From the NCBI GenBank assembly GCA_036245805.1, contig BTRK01000002.1, positions 26,095,067 through 26,159,066 of the forward strand: a DNA stretch of 64,000 bases, in the 5' to 3' direction. Of this stretch, positions 1-11,754 are shown piece by piece. The DNA comes from Pristionchus mayeri (lineage: Eukaryota; Nematoda; Chromadorea; Rhabditida; Neodiplogasteridae). The notes below the pieces were generated by a model. The model saw only the letters and a program-made list of their open reading frames with translations, was not told where the DNA came from and searched no databases. Position 1 is the stretch's first letter, and each line of letters opens with the position of its first letter. The position numbers and the translations under genes were made by a program.

Positions 1-699
1 GGATCTCGATATATATTGAGAAGAAAATTCGGCTTGCGAACGTTTTCGCGACCGTCACCTACCATCCACATTATACAAACTCGTCTACATTTATAGAACG
101 ATTTCCGTTCGTCATTATCCGTGAATGGTTCAAAATTATGCCCTTATTTGGTACTTTACGCAAATCACAGTAAATCGGCATAATTTCTCCTTTTCAAGAA
201 GAGCTGATGCGTGAAAATGATTTGTAATCCTGATCTCAGTTCAACTTTGTCTGATTAATGTGTCTCCTCAACTGCCTTGACAGGGCTGAAGTAAAGCGCG
301 TAAGAAAGGGTTCGAAGCCCCTCACTGATAATGAATATCGAAATTGAGATTAAATTAATTCAAAGAATTTCTGAGGTTAGAATGCATAAGAGATTGGTCG
401 CGACAAAACTTATGTTACAACCTGATACTATGGTTGATAATGCGGGTCGCCTTCTCCTCATTTTCCACACACTCGACCGGAACATTGATCAGAAATTGTG
501 TAGAATAATAGAGGGCGTAGCATCGCTTTTTGAACTCTACTATCCATGCTGAGAATTAGTTGTTTTACTTGCACCAAAATGTAAATCTCCATCGTTTATC
601 GAGAAGCATCATAATCTCCATTTTTTCTGTATTTTGCCTGTGGTAAAAAATATGTCTATGTAAATGGCTTAGATATGCTAAAATTGAATCTCTGACAAA
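1..699. other. stretch without a confident gene
   Basis: I see no exon here that I can defend. A short plus-strand open frame (331-552) has no conserved look. The motif GGGTTCGAAGCCC near 310 resembles a tRNA T-arm but lacks a matching D-arm. Upstream exons of the gene that follows may lie here or before the window. Confidence 0.4.
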
Positions 700-3010
700 A
701 TGCCACGGCCAATCTTTTGCTTGAGACTCTCCGCGGAAGCTTGGGAGTGTGTCGTGGCGAGCGTGACCGCTACACGGCGATTCAAGTACTCGACATGCTC
801 TCCATGCAGTTCCCGAAGACGATCAACGACCGCTTCATCCCTCTAATGAGTACGTTGTACATTTCGCAATAACGTATCTCCATTCAACACTAGGATGTGA
901 TAAACGATACCATCTTGGAAGAGTGAGAGTGCGAGTGTAGAATGAAGAATGAAGAGACCGTGCTATCGTTTCTCCAACTCTTTTGTTTGAATTCCACTTT
1001 TATGTGCTCAAAAGTCGTTGGTTCTATGCCTGTGCAGGTACAACAAACATTTCCATATTCATGGATTATTTTATTTTTTAACACTATTTTTTTCACAGTC
1101 GCCGGCTCTCTCGTCGTTGTCGGAGACTCGTTGAGAAGTGAGGAGGAATGGAAGGCTGCTCCTCACGATGAGGAATCGAGCGCGTGAGTGGAAGAGAAAT
1201 TAGAAGATGCCGATAAAATGATTTCACGAACTCTTAGTCTGTTGGGAAGGAATACGTTCTCGAAAATTAACAAGCACATCGTTTCCAAAGAGTTAACCAC
1301 GATGCGTCACTTTATCGCCGTCGAAAGAAGAAACCGTTACCCGAATTTCGATCTCTAATTTGAGCATGATGACCTGCTACTTCTTCTTCGGCACAATTGT
1401 GAGATCTCTGAGGAAGGCTCGGTGCTCAAGCTCAACTATCTCACATTCGCCCTCAACCAGATGCTCAAGAGCGGTCAGTGATAGGGTTCGCAAGAAGTTA
1501 TTAATTAATACACGAAATTGTCAATTAGTCGTTGCGCACACCGTTATACGAGACTCTCTCGCCGAAGTGTTCGGTGAGAGATATCACTGAATGAAGAAGC
1601 CGAGTCGCCTGCGCCATTGGGCTCATCGTCATGGGCCAGCATTTCAAGATCACGGATCTTCCGGACATCTGGTGGGGCTTCGTCCAATCTGCTCTCGCCG
1701 ACAAGGTATCTTTGTGCTAGCTCGAATGCTTAGCCATGCTCACATCAATTCACAAGCTATCTCGACTCGTTCTGCAAAGAAAATTCGCCATTGGTCAATG
1801 CGTCGCTTTGCAAGAGTCTGGATCTCTTCATTTCGCAAAATCTAGTAAACGACTGAATTTCGAGAGACTCTATAACACGAAGACACTGTGGTGTTGCTTC
1901 TCGAACTCGATAGTACGCGTATGCGAAAATGCCGAGCAAATGCCTGACTCCATTTCCACTATTCTCTCGAGAACAAAGCGTGGGAAAGGGAGAGAAAGAG
2001 AGCGTGAAAGTGTGGAACTTGAAGGGAGAAGATTTCGATAAATTGCCCCCAATTTGCAGAATCATCGAGTGCGCTACTTCGGGTACAAGCTCATGCCGCT
2101 CCATGTGATCGGCCACTTCGACAAGAAGGTCCCTTACTAGGGACATACTAATTATTGTTTTTGTTTATTATTTGTTACTCTTGCCACTTGTTTCTTCCTG
2201 GCTTTCATACAATGACTCTTCTTCCTGTGTGCATCTTTCTCTTCTTCTTTCTCTCGCCCATTTCAGCGGAAGAACGTAAAATGTCCTCTTTCTTCCTCTT
2301 TTCTCATTCTCTCTCTTCTCTCTAACGGGCGAAAGAGCATAGGAAATGAGAGTGTGGGAATTTTTTTTGCACACTTATGGAGAAGTGTTAGTGCCCGGCC
2401 TTTCGATATTCCTCCTCATTACTTGATCACTAGCGGCCACTCTAATTTCCTCCTGCTGCCTCAGATTGGGAAGCGTTCAGTTGTAGAATTTGCTTCGCAA
2501 GCAATGACTCCTATTCGGTGAATTCTCTCTCTCGTCTGTCAGACGGGCGAGGGAGCACCCAAATGAGGAGAACCATTTCTTCATTCCATTCAGGATCTGT
2601 TGAATCTGCTGTCGTGTCTCGTCGATCCGAACGAAGTCGTGCCCGAGCAGTTCTTCATCAGTCACCCTCTGTCTCGCTTCTCACAGGTAGCCAAATATCG
2701 TAGCAAGATGTAACAAAACAACTTTAAAATATTCGATCCGTCTAGTTTTGAAAATTTTGGAGGTAGAGATAAAAATTCAGGTGCGATCCCGCGTGAATTT
2801 TTATCTCTTCATTTTTGGGCCGGTGAAAGAGCACGCATAATTGAGGGAGTGATGTCTTGCTAAGCCATGCCTGACCCACTTGTACTTCAGGAGGATCTCA
2901 AGGAGAAGTGCGATGGACTCATGTCGATCTACTCCCAGAGAATCAAGGATTGCCCCAAGGACAATGATTGGGCTGCAATTAAAGGGACCTGGCAGAGATT
3001 GGACATTTGA
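700..3010 (+). CDS. 3' part of an unrecognised multi-exon gene
   Basis: I do not recognise the family. Plausible exons are about 700-841, 1101-1183, 1388-1475, 1609-1705, 2060-2128, 2465-about 2510, 2594-2686 and 2891-3010, with the stop TGA at 3008-3010. The last part is the best: 1609-1705 and 2060-2128 join in phase 0 (reading ...WWGFVQSALADK then NHRVRYFGYKLMPLHVIG...). The exons 2594-2686 (DLLNLLSCLVDPNEVVPEQF...) and 2891-3010 (EDLKEKCDGLMSIYSQ...) also join in phase 0. The helical, leucine-rich make-up would suit an alpha-solenoid protein, but that is a guess. Around 1590 the frame that leads into the 1609 exon meets a TGA, so either an intron acceptor lies there or the gene is damaged. 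The N-terminus is not identified. The antisense open frames in this stretch look like shadows. Confidence 0.5.
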
Positions 3011-3885
3011 ACTTATTGTGTAGAACTCGTTATTTCAAAATTGATATTATAATACAAAAAAATTAGAAAAATTTTCTGTTCGCGTAATTTAAAAAATAAA
3101 ATGGCTATGCGAAAATAATGGTGGGAATTTAGGGTGAGTACGGTAACGGGTGCTTTTTTCCCATGATTCACTATTTACCGGCTGTGCCCTGTTTTGACGG
3201 CTCCTTGTAGCCTCAACTCCAACTCGAAGGTTTCCCTATTTTCCGTTTTCAATTTGATCATCCGCTGTTTCCAACATGTTGAATTTGTGCTTTGGTATCG
3301 CTACAAGCCAAATTCGTCATGTTTATGCTTGGGCGACGGACGGCGCGCGAGTTCCGCGTGTTTTGGCGCGCGTAACTTGCGCCTTGCGATCTTTCCTCCA
3401 CCCATGCGGTTCGGCGCGCGTAATACGCTCTATATTTTAACTATTTGTCGTATAAAAACGATTGCGTTCGATTCTAAATCGATTTGCACAGGCCGTCACG
3501 ACGATGGACTCGATTAGAAGAGGAGAGGAGCGCCGAGGCAGCATCTTTATCATGCTAAGTGGCCTCAACGGAACGTCAGCAGTCGTTTCTCCCGTCACCT
3601 TCTCGCCCAAGAGGCTTTCCAGCACTCTGACCATCTCTGTGAGTAACGCCTTCATTTCGTAGTCAGTTCTGCCTATTCAAATTGATCGATTTACATAGCG
3701 TGACGTGTTTTTTTGCTAAAAATAGGCGCAGTTCATGTTTGTTTCTGTGTCTGTAATGATACGATCCTGTTGTACTTGTTGTAAATGACGTTTTTGTTTC
3801 AGATTTCGTACTCTCGGAGTGGAACTCCACCAAACTGCGTGGAACTTCGACATTTTTGTCGACTTGAAGCAGCAAACAAATCAAA
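3011..3885. other. intergenic region, probable promoter of the CDV3-like copy
   Basis: No gene is seen. The motif GGCGCGCG occurs three times between 3340 and 3420, which stands out against the AT-rich surroundings. It sits about 470-550 bases before the start codon of the next gene, so it could be a promoter feature. Confidence 0.3.
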
Positions 3886-5458
3886 ATGGTCGATCTTGAT
3901 TCGTTCTTAACTAAAAAGAAGGACAAGAAGAAGAAGGTTAGTTGCGTACATATTTCATATGATCTTATTAAGTAAGTGTTTGGGTTACTTCTTTATTTAA
4001 TTGTTATACTAAAGTTATCTTTGCAGACCGTCGTAAAGGCCGATGATGTCGGAAGTCTCCTTGAGCGCAAGACGAAGAAGCAGGTTTGTGTAGTTTCGAT
4101 TGCATTTATATTGTGATTCTAATGGGAACAATCAACTGATCCCTATATTTCATCAGCATAAATTAACTTGTTCAGGAAGAGAGATAACGTGAAGAAGCCG
4201 AGGATCTCAAGAACGGAGATGACGACAGATCGCAGGAGGAGAACGAGTGGCTCGATTATGAGACCAACACCAACAACAGGTTTGCAATGCGATGTAGTAG
4301 CTTTTTTACCTCCTGAGTGGCGTCAGCGAGGAGTGCGCAGAGCCACAGGCTGGTTTTATTTATTATCATTTCAATCAAGTGTATTCTTGTCTTTGCAGAG
4401 TCGACGGACTTCGCATTAAGGATATGGGTCTCGAAGATACTGAGGAAGAGACCCCCTAAGCTGTCGAGGGAGAGAAGGAAGTCGTGAGGGAGGTCACGAA
4501 GACCTGGGGAACCATCGAGGCTAGTTGATTAGTTTGTATTTTCTTTGAAACATTTGTCAACTCATCCGTTCAATAGTTAGGTTATTACTGTCTTAAATAA
4601 AAGTACATTTCAGAAGAGCGAGACTGCTCCGGAGCTGATCCCGGCTGCGTCCGAGTTTGCAGCCAACAAGCCCTCGCGCTACGTCGCTCCCAGCATGCGT
4701 GGCGCGAATGCCGGCGGGGAGATCGATCTCAGTCACCAGGTTAAATATTAATAAACCGGTTTTAGCTCATGGTTGTGATTGTAAGATTTTTTATTTAATG
4801 TGTAAAATTTGCAGGAAATGTTCACTACTTTCGCTGCTGCCGAGCAGATGGAGAAGCACAAGAAGGACGAGGTGAAGACGACGAACACCGCCAATGCGTG
4901 GTCAACTGCCGGAGCACCCGCCTCCAGACCGGGAGCCTACGTGGCGCCCAAGGTGAGCCCAAGACTTGTCCTTGCAACAACATTAAATTTCAAGTCTAGA
5001 TCCTGTTCAAAGGCTTCTTGCTGATAGATAGCATAATTTTCCTTATCTGTACACAAACTATTTCGTGTTAGGTGTGCTTTCTCGTGGTAACTGTGATGCT
5101 TTCTTGCATGAGTATTTTTAAAAATGTATATTGGCTTTTGCAGACGGACGCGTGGGTTCGCCCTTCTCCCCAGCGAGAAGAACGACGCTCTGGCCGCAGT
5201 TAGAGCGATGTCGGCAAATGCCGGTCCGGCACCATCCATGGTTGTAAGATGGGTTATTTACTACCTAGAGCTCCTAGAGCTACCTAGAGATCCTAGAGCT
5301 AACCGATTTGCCCAGAGTAGGCACACTGGAGATGGTCGAGTCAATTCTCTCTGGTTGAAGACTACTCTTTGCAGATTCCTGTGAGACGACCTGGAGCTGG
5401 GAGAGGGAAAGAGGAGCAGAGAAGAGAGGCTGGAAGGAGAAGGTTGAGATTTATTTAA
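3886..5458 (+). pseudogene. CDV3-like gene, decayed copy
   Basis: Seven or more short exons read like the CDV3 family, a small hydrophilic protein of unclear molecular role. Exon 1 (3886-3936) gives MVDLDSFLTKKDKKKKK, matching the family's acidic-then-polylysine start. Exon 2 is 4027-4083. Exon 3 (4176-4279) holds the EENEW block and exon 4 (from 4399) the VDGLRIKDM block, the two CDV3 signatures. Exon 5 is 4614-4739 (PSRYVAPSMRG), exon 6 is 4815-4952, and two C-terminal exons lie near 5145-5240 and 5375-5458. Damage: an in-frame TAA at 4185-4187 and another at 4457-4459. The exon 4 donor reads GAG|gctagt instead of gt. The exon near 5145 needs a one-base shift to keep its conserved end (EKNDALAAVRAMSANAG) open. 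An alternative acceptor in exon 3 could skip the first stop, but not the other defects. Family call fairly sure; pseudogene status likely unless the sequence has errors. Confidence 0.7.
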
Positions 5459-5569
5459 TTGTATGTTTTACATATTGTAACTTATTGTTTATTGTAAATA
5501 TTGCCATAGTTATTTTTATTGTCAATAATACATAACCTATCTATTTTGTATTATTGAAAAGGGCGGGCA

Positions 5570-7256
5570 AACGGTAGGGTTGCAAAAACGAAAACGACAA
5601 TTTCGCATCCTCTGGTAGCTCTTTCCATCCCTCTTAAAAGTGTGCTGTGCGAGAGGTCAACAGCTACGTGAATTTGCGTCCCTTCCTCACTCCTTCCTTT
5701 TGAAAGAAACGATTGGCCCATTCCTTGATCTACTCGAGTCTCTAATAGTTATGCCCATTCCTTTCTTTCTCCCTCTTGGGATCGGGATTCAACGATAGAC
5801 TCGGGTAGATCAAGGAACGGGTCAATGAAATCCCTTGCACGGAGGGGACCACGAAGTTCCCGCACCCCTCGGCAGGTGGATCCCGTCCGCTCGAAAGTGA
5901 GGGAAAGATGGGAGATAGAAGGAAAGAGGATGTGATAGTTTCGAAATTTATATAGAGCATAAAACCTTAGGGTATGGTACTCTCGATTTGGCTGCACTGT
6001 TTCCCAACAAAGATGAGCTTGAATTTAACTCACAACTAGGGTTGGACAAACGAGATTGATATCGAGCTTCGCGCACCCATGGCCTCTCTCCCCTCCTGTC
6101 ATCCTTACTCTCGCGCTTGCAAGGCCAAACTGCCAGCGGGAACGTTCAGAAAGCGAGATCTCGATTTAGATCACTCTCCCCGCAGGTCAACAGACCCTCT
6201 TCCCATCTCCTCTTCTCCCCTTGCTCTCTCCCTGCCCGACTTGCTCCCCCGTGGATCAGCGTATGATAAGAGATTTGTGATATCCCCATACTTACAACCT
6301 ATGTTTAGGGATGGGACATGGTCCCAAACTAATACAAATAATACAAACCCACTCGATACAACCGTAACCCAGTTCCACGTGCCAGATCATGTTTCTTGTA
6401 CCAAACATGTTTCTAAACAAATGCAAAAACATATCTTGGGTACTGTGGTATTGAGAGAATACGGTACTTTTTGTCTATTTGAACATACACCTCATTTGTA
6501 TTAGTTTGGGACCATGTCCCATCCCTAAACATAGGTTGTAAGTATGGGGATATCACAAATCTCTTATCATACGCTGATCCACGGGGGAGCAAGTCGGGCA
6601 GGGAGAGAGCAAGGGGAGAAGAGGAGATGGGAAGAGGGTCTGTTGACCTGCGGGGAGAGTGATCTAAATCGAGATCTCGCTTTCTGAACGTTCCCGCTGG
6701 CAGTTTGGCCTTGCAAGCGCGAGAGTAAGGATGACAGGAGGGGAGAGAGGCCATGGGTGCGCGAAGCTCGATATCAATCTCGTTTGTCCAACCCTAGTTG
6801 TGAGTTAAATTCAAGCTCATCTTTGTTGGGAAACAGTGCAGCCAAATCGAGAGTACCATACCCTAAGGTTTTATGCTCTATATAAATTTCGAAACTATCA
6901 CATCCTCTTTCCTTCTATCTCCCATCTTTCCCTCACTTTCGAGCGGACGGGATCCACCTGCCGAGGGGTGCGGGAACTTCGTGGTCCCCTCCGTGCAAGG
7001 GATTTCATTGACCCGTTCCTTGATCTACCCGAGTCTATCGTTGAATCCCGATCCCAAGAGGGAGAAAGAAAGGAAGGGGCATAACTATTAGAGACTCGAG
7101 TAGATCAAGGAATGGGTCAATCGTTTCTTTCAAAAGGAAGGAGTGAGGAAGAGACGCAAATTCACGTAGCTGTTGACCTCTCGCACAGCACACTTTTAAG
7201 AGGGATGGAAAGAGAGGATGCGAAATTGTCGTTTTCGTTTTTGCAACCCTACCGTT
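5570..7256. repeat. 1.7-kb foldback (palindromic) element
   Basis: Left arm 5570-6339 and right arm 6494-7256 are near-perfect reverse complements around a spacer of about 155 bases (paired positions sum to about 12,826-12,833, so there are only small indels). The same open frame of about 100 codons (MASLPSCHPYSRACK...) appears on the plus strand at 6079 and on the minus strand ending at 6754, purely because of the palindrome. I see no transposase. A 17-base piece of the outer end recurs at about 8233-8249. Confidence 0.9.
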
Positions 7257-7391
7257 CCCAATCGTTACTACTGTAGCCCATTAGCTCCTAAACAAGGCCA
7301 TTGGGTCAAATTCAGTTGGCTGGATTACACATTTCTTAAAACCCGAGAAATGTGTTTTTTTAGTTCATGGGCTACAGTAGTAACGATTGGG
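7257..7391. mobile_element. small MITE abutting the palindrome
   Basis: A 24-base terminal inverted repeat (starts CCCAATCGTTACTACTGTAG at 7257; reverse complement ends at 7391) encloses about 87 bases. It sits exactly at the outer edge of the right arm of the foldback element. No clear target duplication is seen. Confidence 0.75.
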
Positions 7392-7704
7392 TATGGTACT
7401 CCCGAGTTGCAAGAGTACTTCTTAAAGAGCTGTGATCTGTTGCGTTTTTGTCCGCCTCAATGAATACATATATTTATTGTGTTGTAAATGTTTAAAACTA
7501 TCTAAACTATAGTTTAATGATCCTACACACGTATATATTTGTGCAGATATGAAACATATTCAAACTAGTGATGCCATAGATGTTTTCGCTTGCGAATTTT
7601 TGTGTGCATATTGTTGCTAAATATTCTTCTGATATATATAAATGATTACTAATTAATAACTGCATAAATATATCTTCTAAAAATATAATTGTTGTCCTAA
7701 TCAC

Positions 7705-8223
7705 CTGATTCTCGTCGAGTAACGGGTCGTTCTCGTTCTGTGAGTGAACATCACTACCCCCCATGTCCATATCAACAGCATCATCCTGACATATTTATAT
7801 TCAGATATGTCAAAGAGTACATTACTGTGTCCTTTCGTAAGGAATTATAACTATTGTCGATGATAATCTCTCAATTGTTCTTACGTGCATGTTCGTCCCT
7901 TCGACTGTCCCATCTCCCTCGCCACCCTCGAATCGATCAACCACCGCATCTTCAGGCCCCGTTACGCGCCGTTGCTTCTATGAGGGTATTGTGCGCGGCT
8001 GCAGCTAGTATTCTAATACCTGTATGCTCTCATCACCTGGTCTATCGCCTAATCGTCTTTCTAGAGGAGCCTTTGAACAAAACGTATTACTTTTTTCAGC
8101 ACATTGAATAAATGTGGGTACCTGGAGTGGCAATCCATCGAGGCCAAAGTGCTTGTCGCACCAACGAATATCCTCTTTTGCCGCTACTCTAGTGCGAAAA
8201 CTTTCCAATTCCCGTTTAGCCAC
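7705..8223 (-). CDS. partial minus-strand gene, function unknown
   Basis: Three short exons have proper acceptors and donors and open frames: 8122-8223 (VAKRELESFRTRVAAKEDIR..., 34 residues, acceptor preceded by a poly-T tract), 8020-8070 (APLERRLGDRPGDESIQ) and 7705-7785 (27 residues ending NENDPLLDENQ). A further exon probably lies near 7870-7935. The protein would be hydrophilic and charged. I cannot name the family. No start or stop is fixed. The upstream side runs straight into repeat-like DNA, so this may be a fragment carried or cut by mobile DNA. Confidence 0.4.
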
Positions 8224-8546
8224 CTAAAAAAAAAACGACAATTTCGCATCCGCTCAAGTCAGAGCCGGCTCCCGAAAACCCCACCACCAACCGACAACTA
8301 TTTTCTATTTTATTATATTTATTTTATAAATAATATTACAGTATATATTTTTTTATTTGGCAATTCGTTTAGTGATAATGATTGCTATAAAATAAGTATT
8401 AGTGTTCAATCAATGTGACATCCCTTTAAGGGCTGCAATTAATTGTTTGAGTCATCAAAGTTAGCAGCTGACTTGCAAGATCACAATTAATAATCAATAT
8501 CTTTTTAAAAAACTAAGATTAAATAAAATTAATTAATTATATTCAG
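8224..8546. other. AT-rich spacer
   Basis: No exon is seen. The stretch holds a 17-base match (8233-8249) to the outer end of the 5570-7256 palindrome and otherwise AT-rich sequence. The first exon or exons of the following gene may hide here. Confidence 0.3.
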
Positions 8547-11500
8547 AAGCTCTTCTTGGCCTACTGGAAAGGCTTGCACTTCCTTCTCGACATCGGCGCC
8601 AACGAAGCCTTCAAGGCGCATATCAATGAGGTATGCTTTGAGTAGTGATGTCAAAGTTCAAAGACCAACTTCAGTCACTAGATAGATATGGGTAGAAAGA
8701 CAACATTCTTCGGATACACAATTTTTCTCCTATAGGGAATTTCAACAGAGCAACTATTCTCTAAATAATCAAGCGTTCCGATAATAATAATAATTTTCAT
8801 ATTTTTATACATATTGATTATGTATTTAAGGTGGCGTCGTCGCTGATTGGTCGTGTCCAGCCACTCGACCACCACTTCGTGCAGCTAGCAGAAGGTTTCT
8901 GCTGCGTGGAGACGGTCGACAAGAAGCCCCTCGTCGATGGCGTCGTCACCATGATTGGAGAAGGAGAAGGAGGTGGGCTACCTTGGGTGAGAGAGTGCAG
9001 AGATCGAGAGGCAACTCTCTTCAATTTGTATGCACTGTCCTTAAATACATATGTTTGGGTTCAGATGGTCCCGCTCTCCTCGCAGCCCTTGTCAAGGTTC
9101 GATTCGCTTCGACTCTCATCCATTTCCTATTCTAATTTATAGCTAAGCCGGGAAAACGAATGCCATCGGTTTTTATTCAAACTTAAGAAGAACAATTTGA
9201 TTGGGTCTCTTTCGATATTATGTAGGTGTGCATTGGGATGACTAGCATATAAAGTGTGTAATATTTAATAACACGCGTCTTCTGAGAGAATGCATGAAAA
9301 GGGCCCACCTGAGGAACTAGCTGCAAAAGTTTGAACAATATCGAAAAGAAAATTATGGTAGAGACCAGTGGAGATGGGAAAACTTTTATACTAGCGATTT
9401 GTCCTGGAACCGGCTTTTAGGCATTTTCCGGACTTGGTTCCGGCACTGACGTAACATGGTTCATTTTTGAGCTACAGTGGCCAGCTTGTGCTCAAAATGC
9501 GCGGGAAATTATTTTAAGAAACTTTCATGTTCACACCAAAGCCGGGTGAGTGCGAAATCACGTTGAAAATATCGAAAAACCGGGTCGAGATTCATAAAAA
9601 AATCGTATCTCGCTTGGAACCCCACCTTTTAGTAGATTTTGATTGCAGTTTCAGAATCTACGTACCCATATTAGTCAAGGAAAAATGCGAGTGAGAGTCC
9701 GTAGGGGTGAGAATATGTTACGCTAATGCAAAATGTGTGCTCAGTTCGCTAATTCGTGATTTTCAATTTCTTATGCTTAAGCCATAATTGCTCAGATATA
9801 TATGTTCTTTCATAATTTGATTGTTTCTAACCTAGATATGTTGTATTCCGTCGAAAAAATCAAAGATTTCCACATTTCTTGAAAATCATATTTTTCACCT
9901 CGATATTTCTCAAACTTGCAGGTTTCAAACTCAACATTTCGAGGATCTTACCCGTCTTCACTATACGGATCTTATAGCATGCTAAGCCATAAGTAATATT
10001 TTTTGGTATGGACCTGCTCGACGATTTTTAAAATCTAATTTTTGACACTCGAAAACGCCCGATCGAGAGTGTCGGAAATATTTAAAATTCGATAGTGAGG
10101 TTAATTTTGCGAATTATGGTTGTTTATAAGTTGTAAAAATGTTTTCTTGAACTATGCAGTCAATAACATGTGCGAATTTCGCCATTGCTTTTGTTTCTAA
10201 ATTTGCGAATTATTCGAGAGTGAGAAAATGACATTTCCGAAAAAAACGTGAAAATTGTTGCGTTTTGAAAGTAGTTTAAGCCGGAGGTTACAAAAACATT
10301 TTTACGACTTATGAAGAACCATAATTCGCAAAATTAACCTCACTATCGAATTTTAAATATTTCCGACATGCTCGATCGGGCGTTTTCGAGTGTCAAAAAT
10401 TAGATTTTATAAATCGTCGAGCAGGTCCATACCAACAAATATTACTCATGGCTTAGCATGATATAAGATCCATATAGTGAAGACGGGTAAGATCCTCGAA
10501 ATGTTGAGTTTAAAACCTGCAAATTTGAGAAATATCGAGGTGAAAAATATGATTTTCAAGAAATGTGGAAATCTTTGATTTTTTCGACGGAATACAACAT
10601 ATCTAGGTTAGAAACAATCAAATTATGAAAGAACAGATATATCTGAGCGATTATGGCTTAAGCATAAGAAATTGAAAATCACGAATTAGCGAACTGAGCA
10701 CACATTTTGCATTAGCGTAACATATTCTCACCCCTAAGGACTCTCACTCGCATTTTTCCTTGACTAATATGGGTACGTAGATTCTGAAACTGCAATCAAA
10801 ATCTACTTAAAGGTGGGGTTCCAAGCGAGATACGATTTTTTTATGAATCTCGACCCGTTTTTTCGATATTTTCAACGTGATTTCGCACTCACCCGGCTTT
10901 GGTGTGAACATGAAAGTTTCTTAAAATAATTTTCCGCGCATTTTGAGCACAAGCTGGCCACTGTAGCTCAAAAATGAACCATGTTACGTCAGAGCCGGAA
11001 CCAAGTCCGGAAAATGCCTAAAAGCCGGTTCCAGGACAAATCGCTAGTACAAAAGTTTTCCCGTCTCCACTGGACTCTACCATAATTTTCTTTTCGATAT
11101 TGCTCAAACTTTTGCAGCTAGTTCCTCCGGTTCATGCAATCTCTCAGAAGACGCGTGATAAATAAAAATAATATTTTGAAATAATTATTCGTTGCGCAGG
11201 CCATTCACTCCGGCGACTACGACAAGTTCAAGTGCATCAAGGAGGGAATCGAGGAGAGTATCAAGGAGATTGCGGTGAGTTATTTCGATCTGACAATTAG
11301 GGTCACAGATTCGATCCACCCTCACTTATTTGTGTAGTAAATTCGAAACTAGTCGTTGCGGCGCACTGCAAGAGTTGGGCCTGACCGTCGCTTCTTTCTG
11401 CGTACTATATTGATCAGTCGAGTGTCCTGAGGGAGTGCAGATTATTATACCGTGGCATCGTTTCTGGAAGGCTAGGGTCTAGTTGGAGGATAGAATGAGC

Positions 11501-11754
11501 TGACTCTGAAAGAGATTAAACAGTGATGCATGCAGCGAAATTAAGACTATTTAAAATTCAAGCTGAAAAATGTAAAGTTCTAGTACGTATGCCCTTTTTA
11601 CACAGCCAGATTCCTTCTTGTTGTTCATTATTAGGTTTATTTGATAATGGGCATCAACGAGATAATGTGCTTCCTATTGCAGACTGACGAGTGCATCAAG
11701 GCGGCCAAGATGTCGAAGGGCCAACGAGTGACGATGAAGAAAATCATTGGATGA
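8547..11754 (+). CDS. small intact gene of unknown family
   Basis: Five exons join cleanly: 8547-8630, 8831-8972, 9065-9096, 11200-11274 and 11683-11754 (stop TGA 11752-11754). The translation is open throughout, with phases 0, 1, 0, 0. Blocks include LFLAYWKGLHFLLDIGANEAF, LIGRVQPLDHHFVQLAEGF, DGPALLAALVKAIHSGDYDKF and a lysine-rich end KMSKGQRVTMKKIIG. About 134 residues are covered. The start exon is not found; no ATG in frame precedes 8547. I see no known motif, signal peptide or membrane helix in the covered part. The third intron (9097-11199) is almost filled by a foldback element, yet the flanking exons are undamaged, so the gene is probably still functional. Confidence 0.6.
9265..11165. 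repeat. 1.9-kb foldback element in an intron
   Basis: Arms of about 890 bases (about 9265-10160 and 10270-11165) are close reverse complements (paired positions sum to about 20,429). The spacer is about 110 bases. For example, CACGCGTCTTCTGAGAGA at 9272 is mirrored just before 11157. No coding capacity is seen. The whole element lies within intron 3 of the small gene at 8547-11754. Confidence 0.9.

Noticed and set aside
6079..6754. Two open frames of over 100 codons with identical N-termini on opposite strands
   Set aside because: They are the two arms of one palindrome; the composition is serine/proline-rich with no conserved look, so I do not call a protein.
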